20,085 nt of DNA. Origin: a virus. The translations under genes and the position numbers were made by a program. Below are positions 1 through 6,984 of this stretch, piece by piece. Position 1 is the first letter of the stretch, and the number at the start of each line of letters is the position of its first letter. The DNA is taken from positions 1 to 20,085 of IMG/VR virus record IMGVR_UViG_3300048790_000123, one strand, 5' to 3'. The notes beneath the pieces were generated by a model. It was not told where the DNA came from and ran no database searches. It worked only from the letters and a program-made list of their open reading frames with translations.

Positions 1-252
1 ACTGACGAAGAGTACCTCGCTTTCGATTCCGGTGCTGCCGATGACTTCCCTGTGGAGGTCGAAGCGCGAAAAACGAAGCTCATCACAACTCGCAAGGAGC
101 ATATCTGTTTCGGCTGGAAAGGCGACATGCAACACCCAATTCCAGCGGGCACGAGGGTTTTTCGAGAGTCTGGAAAATGCGAGGGTCACTTCGGCACAAA
201 TTATATGTGCATCCCTTGTGTCGATATTTGTCTTGAACCGGAATGGTGGTAG
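1..252 (+). CDS. Small Cys-containing phage protein, 3' part only
   Basis: An open frame enters from the left edge and ends at TAG 250-252, giving at least 83 residues with no start in the window. The C-terminal half contains HICFGWKGD, a GKCEGHF segment and a CIPC motif, a Cys/His arrangement resembling small zinc-binding phage proteins of the kind 'H-x-C ... I-x-x-G ... C-x-x-C'. The protein ends in Trp-Trp. Its last 10 nt overlap the next gene, so the two are probably translated together. I do not recognise a specific function; zinc binding is inferred from the Cys pattern only. Confidence 0.65.
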   Translation, partial: TDEEYLAFDSGAADDFPVEVEARKTKLITTRKEHICFGWKGDMQHPIPAGTRVFRESGKCEGHFGTNYMCIPCVDICLEPEWW

Positions 253-683
253 GCGTGAAGAAGAATCTCAAGTTGCCTTCCGAAGCAGTGCAACGAATGA
301 AGAAGATGGTCCCGACGGTAGACGAGTTGAGGGTCATAGACCTGATGCGAGACTATCGAGTGATCCGTAATCGATATTTTGGAAATACTATTCCTGTAGT
401 CGAAGATGTATTTATAAGGTTCCTTTCACAGAAGGAGATAAGCAGGTTCGTTGGCGAAGGAGAGGAGACGATAGGCGCGTGCTCGGCCGGTGTCTGCGGG
501 GGGCCACACGTACTAGCGGTCGCTGATGATCTCAGCGTTAGCGAGACCAGGATAACTTTGCTTCACGAAATGGCTCACCTGAAGGTCGATCTTAGTTTTC
601 CGCGTGCCCGTGGCCATGGGAAACATTGGCAGGCTGAGATGAAACGACTGGCACGAATCGGCGCTTTTGAGCGGTGGTGGTAG
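243..683 (+). CDS. SprT-like (Spartan-type) zinc metalloprotease
   Basis: This 146-aa protein has the gluzincin motif HEMAH at about residues 108-112, followed by GHGKHW at 124-129, where SprT-like proteins supply the third zinc ligand. It ends with the typical tail 'M-x-R-L-x-x-x-G-A'. The segment around residues 43-52 (NRYFGNTIP) fits the conserved N-terminal strand of the family. Spartan/SprT proteases cleave DNA-associated proteins; a role in phage DNA metabolism is inference. The ATG at 243 overlaps the upstream gene and has no good SD. GTG at 255 is an alternative that would remove four residues. The C-terminus ends in Trp-Trp like the preceding protein. Domain call is firm, start codon is not. 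Confidence 0.85.
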   Translation: MVVGVKKNLKLPSEAVQRMKKMVPTVDELRVIDLMRDYRVIRNRYFGNTIPVVEDVFIRFLSQKEISRFVGEGEETIGACSAGVCGGPHVLAVADDLSVSETRITLLHEMAHLKVDLSFPRARGHGKHWQAEMKRLARIGAFERWW

Positions 684-691
684 GAGAGGCA

Positions 692-1633
692 ATGACCAAT
701 GATCGAGCAGCAAGGCAGTTTATTACAGATTTCTTTTCCGAGCCCGGAAGCGGCGAAAGCCTTTCACCTGTTTCTGCAAAGCCTGCTCCAAAGTCAAGGC
801 AGCTCCGAGCCACCTTCCGGCCCACCCCAAATGAGTCCACCGGATTCCCAGGAACCCGCGCGTTCTCACCACGTCGTACTGACCGAGGAACGGCAGGAGC
901 AACTGTTCAACCAACGCGCCCAGGGGCTGAGCGCGCACCAGCGAATTCTGCGGGCTCAAACGACCTTGAGGGACGGCGTGCTTCCCTTCAGCAAGCCGGG
1001 GGAGGTTCCACAGCCAACCAGCCAGCCGAGTCCGCGGATGAAGGGAGTGTTCGCCGACGGGGGCGCGGCCCCAGTGGGGCCAACAGCGCCCGCACTTCCG
1101 GTACCGCAGACCAGCCCACAACCAAGCGTCCCGGCCGCCCCAAGAAAGACAAAGCTCCAGCGCTCCCCGCAGCCATCCAGAAGCTAGTCCCCAAATCCGA
1201 CACTCCCTCAGCCTCTAAGCTGATCCCCACCGAGAACGAGCGCGCCAGCGCCACACGCCTGTTCCGCGAGATCGGCCAGAGGTTCAATGAGAACCGGAAG
1301 AAGTCGAAGACCGCGGCCTACGCCGGCTTCCGTCACGATCTGATGGACAACCTGGACACGCTGGTCATGGGCGGCGCGATCGATTTGAAGGAAGCGACCT
1401 CGATCATTACCAATCTGGAGCAGTACACCAAGGAGACCGAGGCTGAATCGACCGAGACCCCGGCGACGATCCTTGGAAGGTGGCTCAGGATGGACGCGGC
1501 TGAGATTGCTGGATTGTCAGTGCCTGTGGAAGAAGTTGTGGAAGATGAGGAAAACTTGGAGGTTGAAGAGGTCGAGCTAGAGGAGCCTACTGAAATCGAG
1601 GCTGCCGATCCTGTTCAGGATATTTTCATTTAG
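692..1633 (+). CDS. Hypothetical protein with AT-hook-like segment and acidic tail; first half disputed with another frame
   Basis: ATG 692 follows AGGAG (682-686) by 5 nt; a GTG at 674 in the same frame is an alternative. The 313-aa product has a Pro/Arg/Gly-rich, low-complexity first half. A basic KRPGRPKKDK segment (AT-hook-like core GRP) lies near residues 148-157. A well-formed helical region follows (about residues 180-270), then a Glu-rich tail ending DPVQDIFI. The second half looks clearly coding. Up to about 1187 the frame starting at 699 reads at least as well as a protein, so this gene may start by frameshift from that frame or the two may overlap. The 3' end overlaps the opposing methyltransferase by 4 nt (1630-1633). 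Function unknown; a packaging or DNA-binding role would be guesswork. Confidence 0.6.
   Translation: MTNDRAARQFITDFFSEPGSGESLSPVSAKPAPKSRQLRATFRPTPNESTGFPGTRAFSPRRTDRGTAGATVQPTRPGAERAPANSAGSNDLEGRRASLQQAGGGSTANQPAESADEGSVRRRGRGPSGANSARTSGTADQPTTKRPGRPKKDKAPALPAAIQKLVPKSDTPSASKLIPTENERASATRLFREIGQRFNENRKKSKTAAYAGFRHDLMDNLDTLVMGGAIDLKEATSIITNLEQYTKETEAESTETPATILGRWLRMDAAEIAGLSVPVEEVVEDEENLEVEEVELEEPTEIEAADPVQDIFI
699..1187 (+). CDS. Overlapping-frame hypothetical protein (162 aa)
   Basis: ATG 699 lies 9 nt after GAGG (686-689) and opens a 162-codon frame overlapping the first half of the 692-1633 gene. The product starts with an amphipathic stretch (SFPSPEAAKAFHLFLQSLLQ), continues with a helical segment (LTEERQEQLFNQRAQGL) and then becomes Pro-rich. 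These segments look more natural than the Arg/Gly/Pro-rich translation of the other frame over the same bases. Explanations are a separate overlapping gene, a -1 frameshift joining it to the downstream half of the other frame, or a sequencing indel that split one gene. I found no classical X-XXY-YYZ slippery heptamer near the end of the overlap. Confidence 0.5.
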   Translation: MIEQQGSLLQISFPSPEAAKAFHLFLQSLLQSQGSSEPPSGPPQMSPPDSQEPARSHHVVLTEERQEQLFNQRAQGLSAHQRILRAQTTLRDGVLPFSKPGEVPQPTSQPSPRMKGVFADGGAAPVGPTAPALPVPQTSPQPSVPAAPRKTKLQRSPQPSRS

Positions 1634-3522
1634 GAGAATATATCGACGAGTTGGATTCGGCGGCCGATCCATTCCATGCAGCAGACGGCCATTGAGTTTC
1701 CGAGGGCTTTGTATCGGGGTCCATCCGCAGTTTTCTCGTTGATTTTTGTGTATCCGTCAGGGAACGCTTGCAGGCGTTCACACTCGGTCGGAGTTAATCG
1801 CCTGACTTGCATGGCTTGAACGACTCCGTTGTGTCTGCGCGATCCGTTGTTGCTGTCGAGAGTTGCGTGCGTATCGCATTCGCGTGTTCCGCTCTGTGAG
1901 GATTGAAAACCTGACACGTAGGTTCTGCTGCTGCTGCCCCCGCTGGACGCGCGCAGCGAAGCCCGGTCGCAGGGCTCAGGAAGTGAACCGCCTTCGCGGC
2001 CACGGAGGTTGAAGGCGATCAGGTCTGTGCGGTCTGTGCCGTTTCGTTTGTTGTGCGCCGCCGGAGAGTCCGAAGCCGAACGTAGAGTTCCAGCAACATC
2101 GGGCGCGTAAGCCACGGCCACCTGTCCACCAGCGTTTGCATGGCTCCCCGCGAAGTTCATCGAGCGAAGAGTCGGAGCGATTTCGCCCGAGTCGAGGCCT
2201 GAGTCTTTGCAGGAGAATGCGATGGGTGCGGTTCCTCCGTGTTGAGTGTTGTAGGTCATGTATCCAGGAGCATCACCGCATTGAGGGCAGACAAAGGGTT
2301 CGAGCATCTCAGTGCCGGGCAGATAGTGAACGCCGAATTCGATCATGCAGTCGAGACAGTAAGACGTGCCGACGCGCTCTCGTGCGACCGTTACCAGCGG
2401 CGTTCCCCGGCCCGTCCTATCCTCGCTCGCGTCGAAGCCGTCGGCGCGGAGGGAGTGGGTGACGGTTATGTTGCCGACATTGTAGCTGCCTGGACGAGGG
2501 TGGCTTCGTACAGTGTCGGTAATTAGGCCGTATTCTTCGGCTCCACGGTCGGCATAAGGACGGCAGGAAACGGGTGCGGTCACCAGCATTCCTGTTTCAG
2601 CGTCCTGCTGTGTTGCCGATCCTGCAGCTTTCCCGTTGGCGTTCAAGCATCCGGTGACGAACGTTTCGCTCTCGAAGTCCAATCGCCCGTTGGGGTCGCC
2701 ATGCGCATTGCAGGCGGTTGCTACGTCAATAGGTCCGCCAGTGTTATTTCCGTCGAAGGCTTGAGGGACGTGTCCGCCGTCGCAGTCGAAGTCGGTTCCG
2801 AGGCCACCGCCAGCAGAGCGGCGCGAAGGGATGGTGGGAGCGCTTTCCCTCTTTTCTCTGCTCGGCGGAGTATGCCCTTGCAGGCTGTGGCGCTCAAAAA
2901 GAAGCGGCGGTCTACCTCGCCAGTCTCCAGAATCGCGGATAAGGAAGACGCGACGGCGCCGTTGCGGAACTCCGAACCATTGCGCGTCCAGAACTGCCCA
3001 CTCGACGAGTCCTCGGGGTCCAAAAGCCACTCCGGTGTTTTGCCATTTGTTTTTGGGTACAGCAAATTCGGTTCCAGCCAGTTCTCCAACCACTGCCGCA
3101 AAGTCCAGTCCTGAGTTGGAAGAAAACAGCCCTGGGACGTTTTCTGCGATGGTCCAGCGGGTTCCCCAGAGTTCCCGGCAGATTTCAACGATTCGCATAG
3201 CTTCAAAGAAGAGTCCACTGCGTGCTCCTTTCAATCCGGCTCGTTTGCCGGCGACACTCAAATCTTGGCAGGGAAATCCGAAGACGACAGCATCTACAGA
3301 GCCGATTTCAACGAGCATTTCGCGAGTTATCCCGCAGATGTTGCCCAGGTTAGGCACATCTGGATAGCGATGCTTTAGGACGGCGCATGGAAATTTGTCG
3401 ATTTCGGCGACCGCGGCACATTCCCAACTTAACGGTGGGCTACACCAAGCTACCGACGCAGCTTCTATCCCGCTGAATAAACTGATGAAACGCATGAGGA
3501 TGAGTTTATTGCAAACTTTCAT
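1630..3522 (-). CDS. DNA (cytosine-5) methyltransferase, phage orphan type
   Basis: This 630-aa protein carries the ordered C5-methyltransferase motifs: LFSGIEAA (I, about 15-22), GFPCQDLS (IV, about 82-89, catalytic Cys85), AENVPG (VI, about 126-131), PQRRRRVF (VIII, about 186-193), RRLTPTECERLQAFPD (IX, about 574-589) and KALGNSM (X, about 605-611). It transfers a methyl group from S-adenosylmethionine to C5 of cytosine. The variable region between VIII and IX is very long (about 380 residues), Gly/Thr-rich with loose repeats, and includes two CxxC pairs (residues 389-392 and 412-415). No restriction endonuclease is next to it, so protection of phage DNA from host restriction is the likely role. 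It is the only confident leftward gene here. ATG 3522 has a weak upstream GGA; ATG 3495 is an alternative start. Confidence 0.96.
   Translation of the reverse strand: MKVCNKLILMRFISLFSGIEAASVAWCSPPLSWECAAVAEIDKFPCAVLKHRYPDVPNLGNICGITREMLVEIGSVDAVVFGFPCQDLSVAGKRAGLKGARSGLFFEAMRIVEICRELWGTRWTIAENVPGLFSSNSGLDFAAVVGELAGTEFAVPKNKWQNTGVAFGPRGLVEWAVLDAQWFGVPQRRRRVFLIRDSGDWRGRPPLLFERHSLQGHTPPSREKRESAPTIPSRRSAGGGLGTDFDCDGGHVPQAFDGNNTGGPIDVATACNAHGDPNGRLDFESETFVTGCLNANGKAAGSATQQDAETGMLVTAPVSCRPYADRGAEEYGLITDTVRSHPRPGSYNVGNITVTHSLRADGFDASEDRTGRGTPLVTVARERVGTSYCLDCMIEFGVHYLPGTEMLEPFVCPQCGDAPGYMTYNTQHGGTAPIAFSCKDSGLDSGEIAPTLRSMNFAGSHANAGGQVAVAYAPDVAGTLRSASDSPAAHNKRNGTDRTDLIAFNLRGREGGSLPEPCDRASLRASSGGSSSRTYVSGFQSSQSGTRECDTHATLDSNNGSRRHNGVVQAMQVRRLTPTECERLQAFPDGYTKINEKTADGPRYKALGNSMAVCCMEWIGRRIQLVDIFS
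2721..3218 (-). CDS. Candidate nested gene in the methyltransferase (same strand, other frame)
   Basis: A 165-codon frame lies wholly inside the methyltransferase gene, shifted by one base. GTG 3218 is preceded by AAAGGAG with a 6-nt spacer, a good SD. The product reads naturally: PTQDWTLRQWLENWL near residue 34, a GQFWTRNGSEF segment near 74, and SATACKGILRRAEKRGKALP near 109-128. From memory, proteins with this 'ILRRAEKRGK-x-LPP' ending are repeatedly annotated in phages next to or within cytosine methyltransferase genes. The same bases encode methyltransferase motifs VI to VIII, so apparent conservation can be forced by that gene. Whether it is translated is unproven; function unknown. Confidence 0.4.
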   Translation of the reverse strand: MDSSLKLCESLKSAGNSGEPAGPSQKTSQGCFLPTQDWTLRQWLENWLEPNLLYPKTNGKTPEWLLDPEDSSSGQFWTRNGSEFRNGAVASSLSAILETGEVDRRFFLSATACKGILRRAEKRGKALPPSLRAALLAVASEPTSTATADTSLKPSTEITLADLLT

Positions 3523-3527
3523 CTTTG

Positions 3528-3568
3528 TCCAGTGTTATTCCCATTTTCTCCAGTGTTGTGGCATTTTC
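3528..3568. repeat. Tandem direct repeat in the divergent gap upstream of the methyltransferase
   Basis: Two adjacent copies, TCCAGTGTTATTCCCATTTTC (3528-3548, written in two parts: TCCAGTGTT then ATTCCCATTTTC) and TCCAGTGTTGTGGCATTTTC (3549-3568), share TCCAGTGTT and CATTTTC. They lie within 46 bases upstream of the methyltransferase start and in the gap separating leftward and rightward genes. A protein-binding site or leader element is possible; no clear sigma-70 promoter was recognised here. Confidence 0.45.
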
Positions 3569-3625
3569 TCCCCACAAGCCTCTCACTTCCTTTATCCTCC
3601 CATGTAGAACTGCCTGGAGGCTCAA

Positions 3626-3829
3626 TTGTCCACCACACCGCGCGCCAAGTACCAGGACGCTGGCTCTCCCGGCGAATTCCGCTCGTCCCTCCCCCAGAAT
3701 CCGCGCAAGGACTACAACGACGAGGCCGCTCGGCCCAGTGGCCGTTCAGGCGGGGGCTCGTGCGACACGCCTCACCGCGTTTCGTCTTCGGTGCGCCGGA
3801 CTAAGACAAGGAGCCGCAGCCGTGGATGA
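3626..3829 (+). CDS. Small basic hypothetical protein (67 aa)
   Basis: The frame starts at TTG 3626, five bases after a strong GGAGG (3616-3620), which decides this rare start. The 67-aa product is hydrophilic, with a central Gly/Ser stretch and an Arg-rich C-terminus (SSVRRTKTRSRSRG). It is the first gene of the rightward structural block, and its end overlaps the next gene's GTG start by 8 nt, suggesting coupled translation. I do not recognise a family. Its basic tail resembles the tails of several other small proteins further right in the window. Confidence 0.6.
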   Translation: MSTTPRAKYQDAGSPGEFRSSLPQNPRKDYNDEAARPSGRSGGGSCDTPHRVSSSVRRTKTRSRSRG

Positions 3830-4178
3830 GATGGACGATTCCTCTCCCGAGGTTACGATCTCTCCGGCCGACAACGGCCATGTCGTCCGCTGGCACCAGC
3901 GCGGCAGCAAGAAAGACGAGCCAGGCCGCACCGTCAAGCGCGTAGCCATGTCGAGTGATGATGCGCTCGGTCACGCTGCCGAGGCGCTTGGCAGCACAGG
4001 CAAAGCCAAGTCCGCCAAGAAGAAATCTCTACGTTCAGTTGGGCACGCAAGCTCGGCCATCGGCGCCGACGCGTCCGATGCGGGGGATGGTGGTTCGGCC
4101 CCCGCTGCCCACTCAGGTATGCGCACCCGTTCCAGCTCCGTGCGCCGCCGCGCCCGGGTCAGCAGCCGCAGGAGCTAA
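3822..4178 (+). CDS. Small conserved phage-type hypothetical protein (118 aa)
   Basis: GTG 3822 sits 8 nt after AAGGAG (3808-3813), better placed than ATG 3831 in the same frame. The N-terminal half contains TISPADNGHVVRWHQRG and, later, SSDDALGHAAEALG. This resembles a small phage protein pattern I associate with genes near portals ('NG-x-x-V-R' then 'EAL-x-H'), recalled rather than searched. The C-terminal half is low complexity, Ser/Ala/Arg-rich and ends RRRARVSSRRS. Function unknown. It overlaps the upstream gene by 8 nt and probably belongs to the same transcript as the portal. Confidence 0.65.
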   Translation: MDEMDDSSPEVTISPADNGHVVRWHQRGSKKDEPGRTVKRVAMSSDDALGHAAEALGSTGKAKSAKKKSLRSVGHASSAIGADASDAGDGGSAPAAHSGMRTRSSSVRRRARVSSRRS

Positions 4179-4227
4179 CCGCTGCATCCTAATCGGGAGC
4201 AGCAACCATTTCTGAAGGAGGTCTTTC

Positions 4228-4971
4228 ATGACCACGTCCACCGCCCCTTTTGCTTTCACGCCGTACACTCCCTTGGCCACCGCGCCTGTGCTTGCGATTC
4301 AGTTCCTTGGCCAGCTTGACCCTGAATCCGAGTCTCCTGCCGCGCTCGCTTTCGCGCATACGGCTAATCCGGCGCGCACGCCTGACCTGTCGCTCACCGG
4401 AACGTTTGCCGGGTTCCCGGTTCGTGAGGAGCCTTACCGCCACACTCCGCAGGCGACGATTCCTGCGCCCGTGGCAGCGACCCTGCATCTCGCGCCGGCG
4501 ACTGAGCTGGCGGTTCTCGTTCCGACTGCCGCAGGCGGCCACCCCGCTTTTTCGGGCGATTGGATCGTGCAGGCCGCGGACAGCACGTACTCGGTCTGGT
4601 CCGATCTGAAGTTTCGCGCCGGCTTCGATGTTCCCGAGGCTCCAGGCTCCGGTACCGGCCGCTACGGCGCAGGGGAGCACTGGACTCAGCATGGCGATGG
4701 CACGGATTACCCCAGCGAGGGCGGCTCCTTCGGTGTGCCGCAGAACACACCGGTTGCCGAGCCAGCCGCCGCGGCCTTTGCACCCTCCGGCACCATCGGC
4801 GTGGGCTCATCCTTCCGTATTTTGCGTGGGGACCAGTCCGTCGATCCTGCCGTTCATGTGGTCAAGGCTCTCGATTTCGGCTTGGTCAGTTATGAGGCCG
4901 ATGGCGAGACGCTCGAAGTGAGTCGCGATCATGTTGTGCCGGTGAAGGCGGAGCACGACATCTTGGCGTAG
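4228..4971 (+). CDS. Hypothetical protein (247 aa), structural-region
   Basis: ATG 4228 follows a near-perfect AAGGAGGT (4214-4221) by 6 nt, so the start is well supported and expression is probably high. The product is Ala/Pro/Thr-rich with alternating short hydrophobic stretches suggestive of beta structure (for example around FSGDWIVQAADSTYSVWSDL). No signal peptide or convincing membrane segment is seen. I do not recognise the family. It lies just upstream of the portal with the 61-aa gene between, so a head- or packaging-associated role is plausible but inferred only from position. Confidence 0.75.
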   Translation: MTTSTAPFAFTPYTPLATAPVLAIQFLGQLDPESESPAALAFAHTANPARTPDLSLTGTFAGFPVREEPYRHTPQATIPAPVAATLHLAPATELAVLVPTAAGGHPAFSGDWIVQAADSTYSVWSDLKFRAGFDVPEAPGSGTGRYGAGEHWTQHGDGTDYPSEGGSFGVPQNTPVAEPAAAAFAPSGTIGVGSSFRILRGDQSVDPAVHVVKALDFGLVSYEADGETLEVSRDHVVPVKAEHDILA

Positions 4972-4990
4972 GAGCAGGAGGTAGTTTGCG

Positions 4991-5176
4991 ATGCCATGGA
5001 CTCCGAGCCAGGCCTCTCGGTTTACGAAGAAGGCCAAGTCGCCGAAGCGCAAGCGCCAGTTCTCGAAAGTGGCGAATTCAGTGCTGGCGCGAACTGGAGA
5101 TGACGGCGCTGCGATACGTGCGGCTAACAGCGCCGTCAAGAAATCTCAGGGGAAGCGCTCCCGTAAGAGAGCTTGA
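4991..5176 (+). CDS. Small basic conserved phage protein (61 aa)
   Basis: ATG 4991 follows AGGAGGT (4976-4982) by 8 nt. The protein begins MPWTPSQASRFTKKAKSP, continues RKRQFSKVANSVLARTGDDG and AAIRAANSAV, and ends GKRSRKRA. The combination 'MPWTP ... H/F-T-K-K-A ... W/F-x-x-VANSVL-x-x-TGD-x-x-x-AIR-x-AN' is a recurrent small phage protein pattern that I recognise from memory as widespread and uncharacterised. It is highly basic and sits immediately before the portal gene. A nucleic-acid-binding or head-associated role is inference. Confidence 0.8.
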   Translation: MPWTPSQASRFTKKAKSPKRKRQFSKVANSVLARTGDDGAAIRAANSAVKKSQGKRSRKRA

Positions 5177-5211
5177 TGCTAAGATAGTGTGAAATCAGGC
5201 TGAGGGGCTAA

Positions 5212-6984
5212 ATGGCGAACTTAGTTTTTATCGGTGCAAACAAAAAGTCCGCCAAGCAGGAACACCTCGATCCGAGGTCAAAACACATTTCCGAATGGCG
5301 CGAAAGTTCTGACTCTGCCCGTAACAAAGCGTTGGGCGAGAATTTTTTTAAGAATGCTGAAGACCTATATAACCTCCAAGATGCGATGACGCCAGGGCCG
5401 GTCTATCGGCCTAGCCTCTCGATACCGATGCTTCAAAGAATAATGCTGGAAGAAGCCAACCAAGTCTCAAATCTCAGTCCACGTATGTATGTTTTTCCGT
5501 CCGCGGGCTCAAGTGATCCTTCCTACTCCGGTGCCCAGCAGGCTGATCCAACTCTCGCTTCGACCTCCGCTCGTGATCTAGCTCGGGAGGTATCCCTCCA
5601 AGCTCAATGGCAGATATCCAAGATGAATCTGCATCTCCTGATGGCCGGCTTGACGGCCCGATATTGCGGAGCTGGGTGGATCGTCGCTGGGTTTGATCCG
5701 GATCTTGGCCGAGCCCGCGGCGGCATGTGGGCCAAGTCGATTGATCCGAGGCTTGTTTTCTTCGACCCAGGTACGGACTACACTTGGAACCCGTCCTACG
5801 CTGGCTGGGGCACTTGGATGAATCTTGAAGACGTGCGGCTTAAGTGGCCAGAGACTTCACGCGCGATCCAGCCGAAACACACCAGTGGCGGATTTCAACC
5901 ATTCTCCGGTGATTCAGGCTACGGTATAAGCCAGCCACCAGGGCCGATGAGTTCGATGCCCGGCGCAACCGGGCAGAATTCTAAGACCCAAAGTTCAGAA
6001 TGGCGTGTCCTCGTCAATCACTGCTTCTGCCGCGACTATACGCGCGAGACGGTCGAGAAAGAGGATGTTCCTACAACGTCCTTGATCGATCCAGAAGTAC
6101 GGCTCAAGTATCCGCGCGGCCGATGGATCGTGGAATGTGAGGGAGTTATACTTCAGGACGGTGATAATCCGTACCCGTTGCGCCGTGACATCAACGCTCC
6201 GAGGTTCCCGCTCTTCCCGAACTATGTTCTCCCTCCCCTCTTTGGCCCCTGGGGAATCCCTGTCACCCGCATGACCGAGAACATGCAGCGTCTTGGCCAG
6301 AAGTTCATGTCTCAGACTTTCGAGAATGGTCTGCGTATGAACAACGGTGTATGGTTTCTGGACGAAAATACCGGAATCGATATTGACGGTTTTGGCGGCC
6401 TGCCAGGTGAAGTAGTGACCCTCAAGCCGAACTCGCGTGTTCCGCAGGTTGTCACCCCTAATGCAATCGGGGCGGCATCTCTCCAGGCGGTCGACAAACT
6501 GTTCTCCATGCAGAACGATGTGCTCGGCTTCTCAACTTCCCGCCAGGGCGACCCCGGCGCCGGAAATGTGTCAACGGATCTGTTCGATTCAGCAGTGCTG
6601 CAATCTTCAGGTCTATTGCAGTTGGCCGGGAGATTTTTGAGTGAGACGGCGGAATCGATAGGTACGTTTTTCTTCGACAGCATGTGTAAATTTCAAGCGC
6701 CGGCTACGATGGCTTACCAAGGCCCGGAGGCCCTAACCATGGCTAGTTGGGCGGGCCAGGTCGATCCGGACGGGTTTAGCCTCGCGCTCGATCAGGCCAG
6801 CGTTCGCCCGCTTAGCGAGGCTGTGATTAGAAAACTAACTCCCGATCTGATGAAGGCCGGCGTAATCGGAACTGAGCGCGGTTTGAGAACTCTCGGCTAC
6901 CCCGATGCGGATAACGTCGCAAGCGAGCAGCAAACCCAGATGGCTCTGCAGGCTTTGGCGAAAGTCAGGTCAGGCAAGAAATGA
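5212..6984 (+). CDS. Portal protein
   Basis: The 590-aa product has the length and pattern of portal proteins of podovirus-type phages. An N-terminal helical part is followed by KSIDPRLVFFDPG (about 175-187) and a WGTWMNLEDVRLKWPE segment (about 199-214), then GRWIVECEGVILQDGDNPYP (about 303-322), the usual 'G-x-x-L-x-x-x-x-NPY' turn. A helical region near 350-375 precedes FSTSRQGDPGAGNVSTDLFDSAV (about 440-462), resembling the portal crown and stem area. The dodecameric portal forms the DNA entry/exit channel and motor docking site at one head vertex. Start ATG 5212 follows GAGGGG. Its TGA stop overlaps the next ATG (ATGA). The subfamily could not be fixed by eye. Confidence 0.9.
   Translation: MANLVFIGANKKSAKQEHLDPRSKHISEWRESSDSARNKALGENFFKNAEDLYNLQDAMTPGPVYRPSLSIPMLQRIMLEEANQVSNLSPRMYVFPSAGSSDPSYSGAQQADPTLASTSARDLAREVSLQAQWQISKMNLHLLMAGLTARYCGAGWIVAGFDPDLGRARGGMWAKSIDPRLVFFDPGTDYTWNPSYAGWGTWMNLEDVRLKWPETSRAIQPKHTSGGFQPFSGDSGYGISQPPGPMSSMPGATGQNSKTQSSEWRVLVNHCFCRDYTRETVEKEDVPTTSLIDPEVRLKYPRGRWIVECEGVILQDGDNPYPLRRDINAPRFPLFPNYVLPPLFGPWGIPVTRMTENMQRLGQKFMSQTFENGLRMNNGVWFLDENTGIDIDGFGGLPGEVVTLKPNSRVPQVVTPNAIGAASLQAVDKLFSMQNDVLGFSTSRQGDPGAGNVSTDLFDSAVLQSSGLLQLAGRFLSETAESIGTFFFDSMCKFQAPATMAYQGPEALTMASWAGQVDPDGFSLALDQASVRPLSEAVIRKLTPDLMKAGVIGTERGLRTLGYPDADNVASEQQTQMALQALAKVRSGKK

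Noticed and set aside
1120-1190. Programmed -1 frameshift heptamer at the end of the 699 frame
   Set aside because: No X-XXY-YYZ heptamer in the right phase was found; A-rich stretches there do not fit, so frameshifting remains only one possible explanation of the overlap.
2831-3367. 178-codon + frame opposite the methyltransferase
   Set aside because: It is antisense to conserved methyltransferase motifs, has no SD and no sensible protein pattern.
3523-3625. Sigma-70 promoters for the divergent genes
   Set aside because: No pair of -35 and -10 boxes with acceptable spacing was convincing on either strand.
3955-4215. 86-codon frame overlapping the 3' half of the 118-aa gene
   Set aside because: It has no SD, and the gene starting at 3822 has a coherent start, spacing and N-terminal pattern in the other frame.
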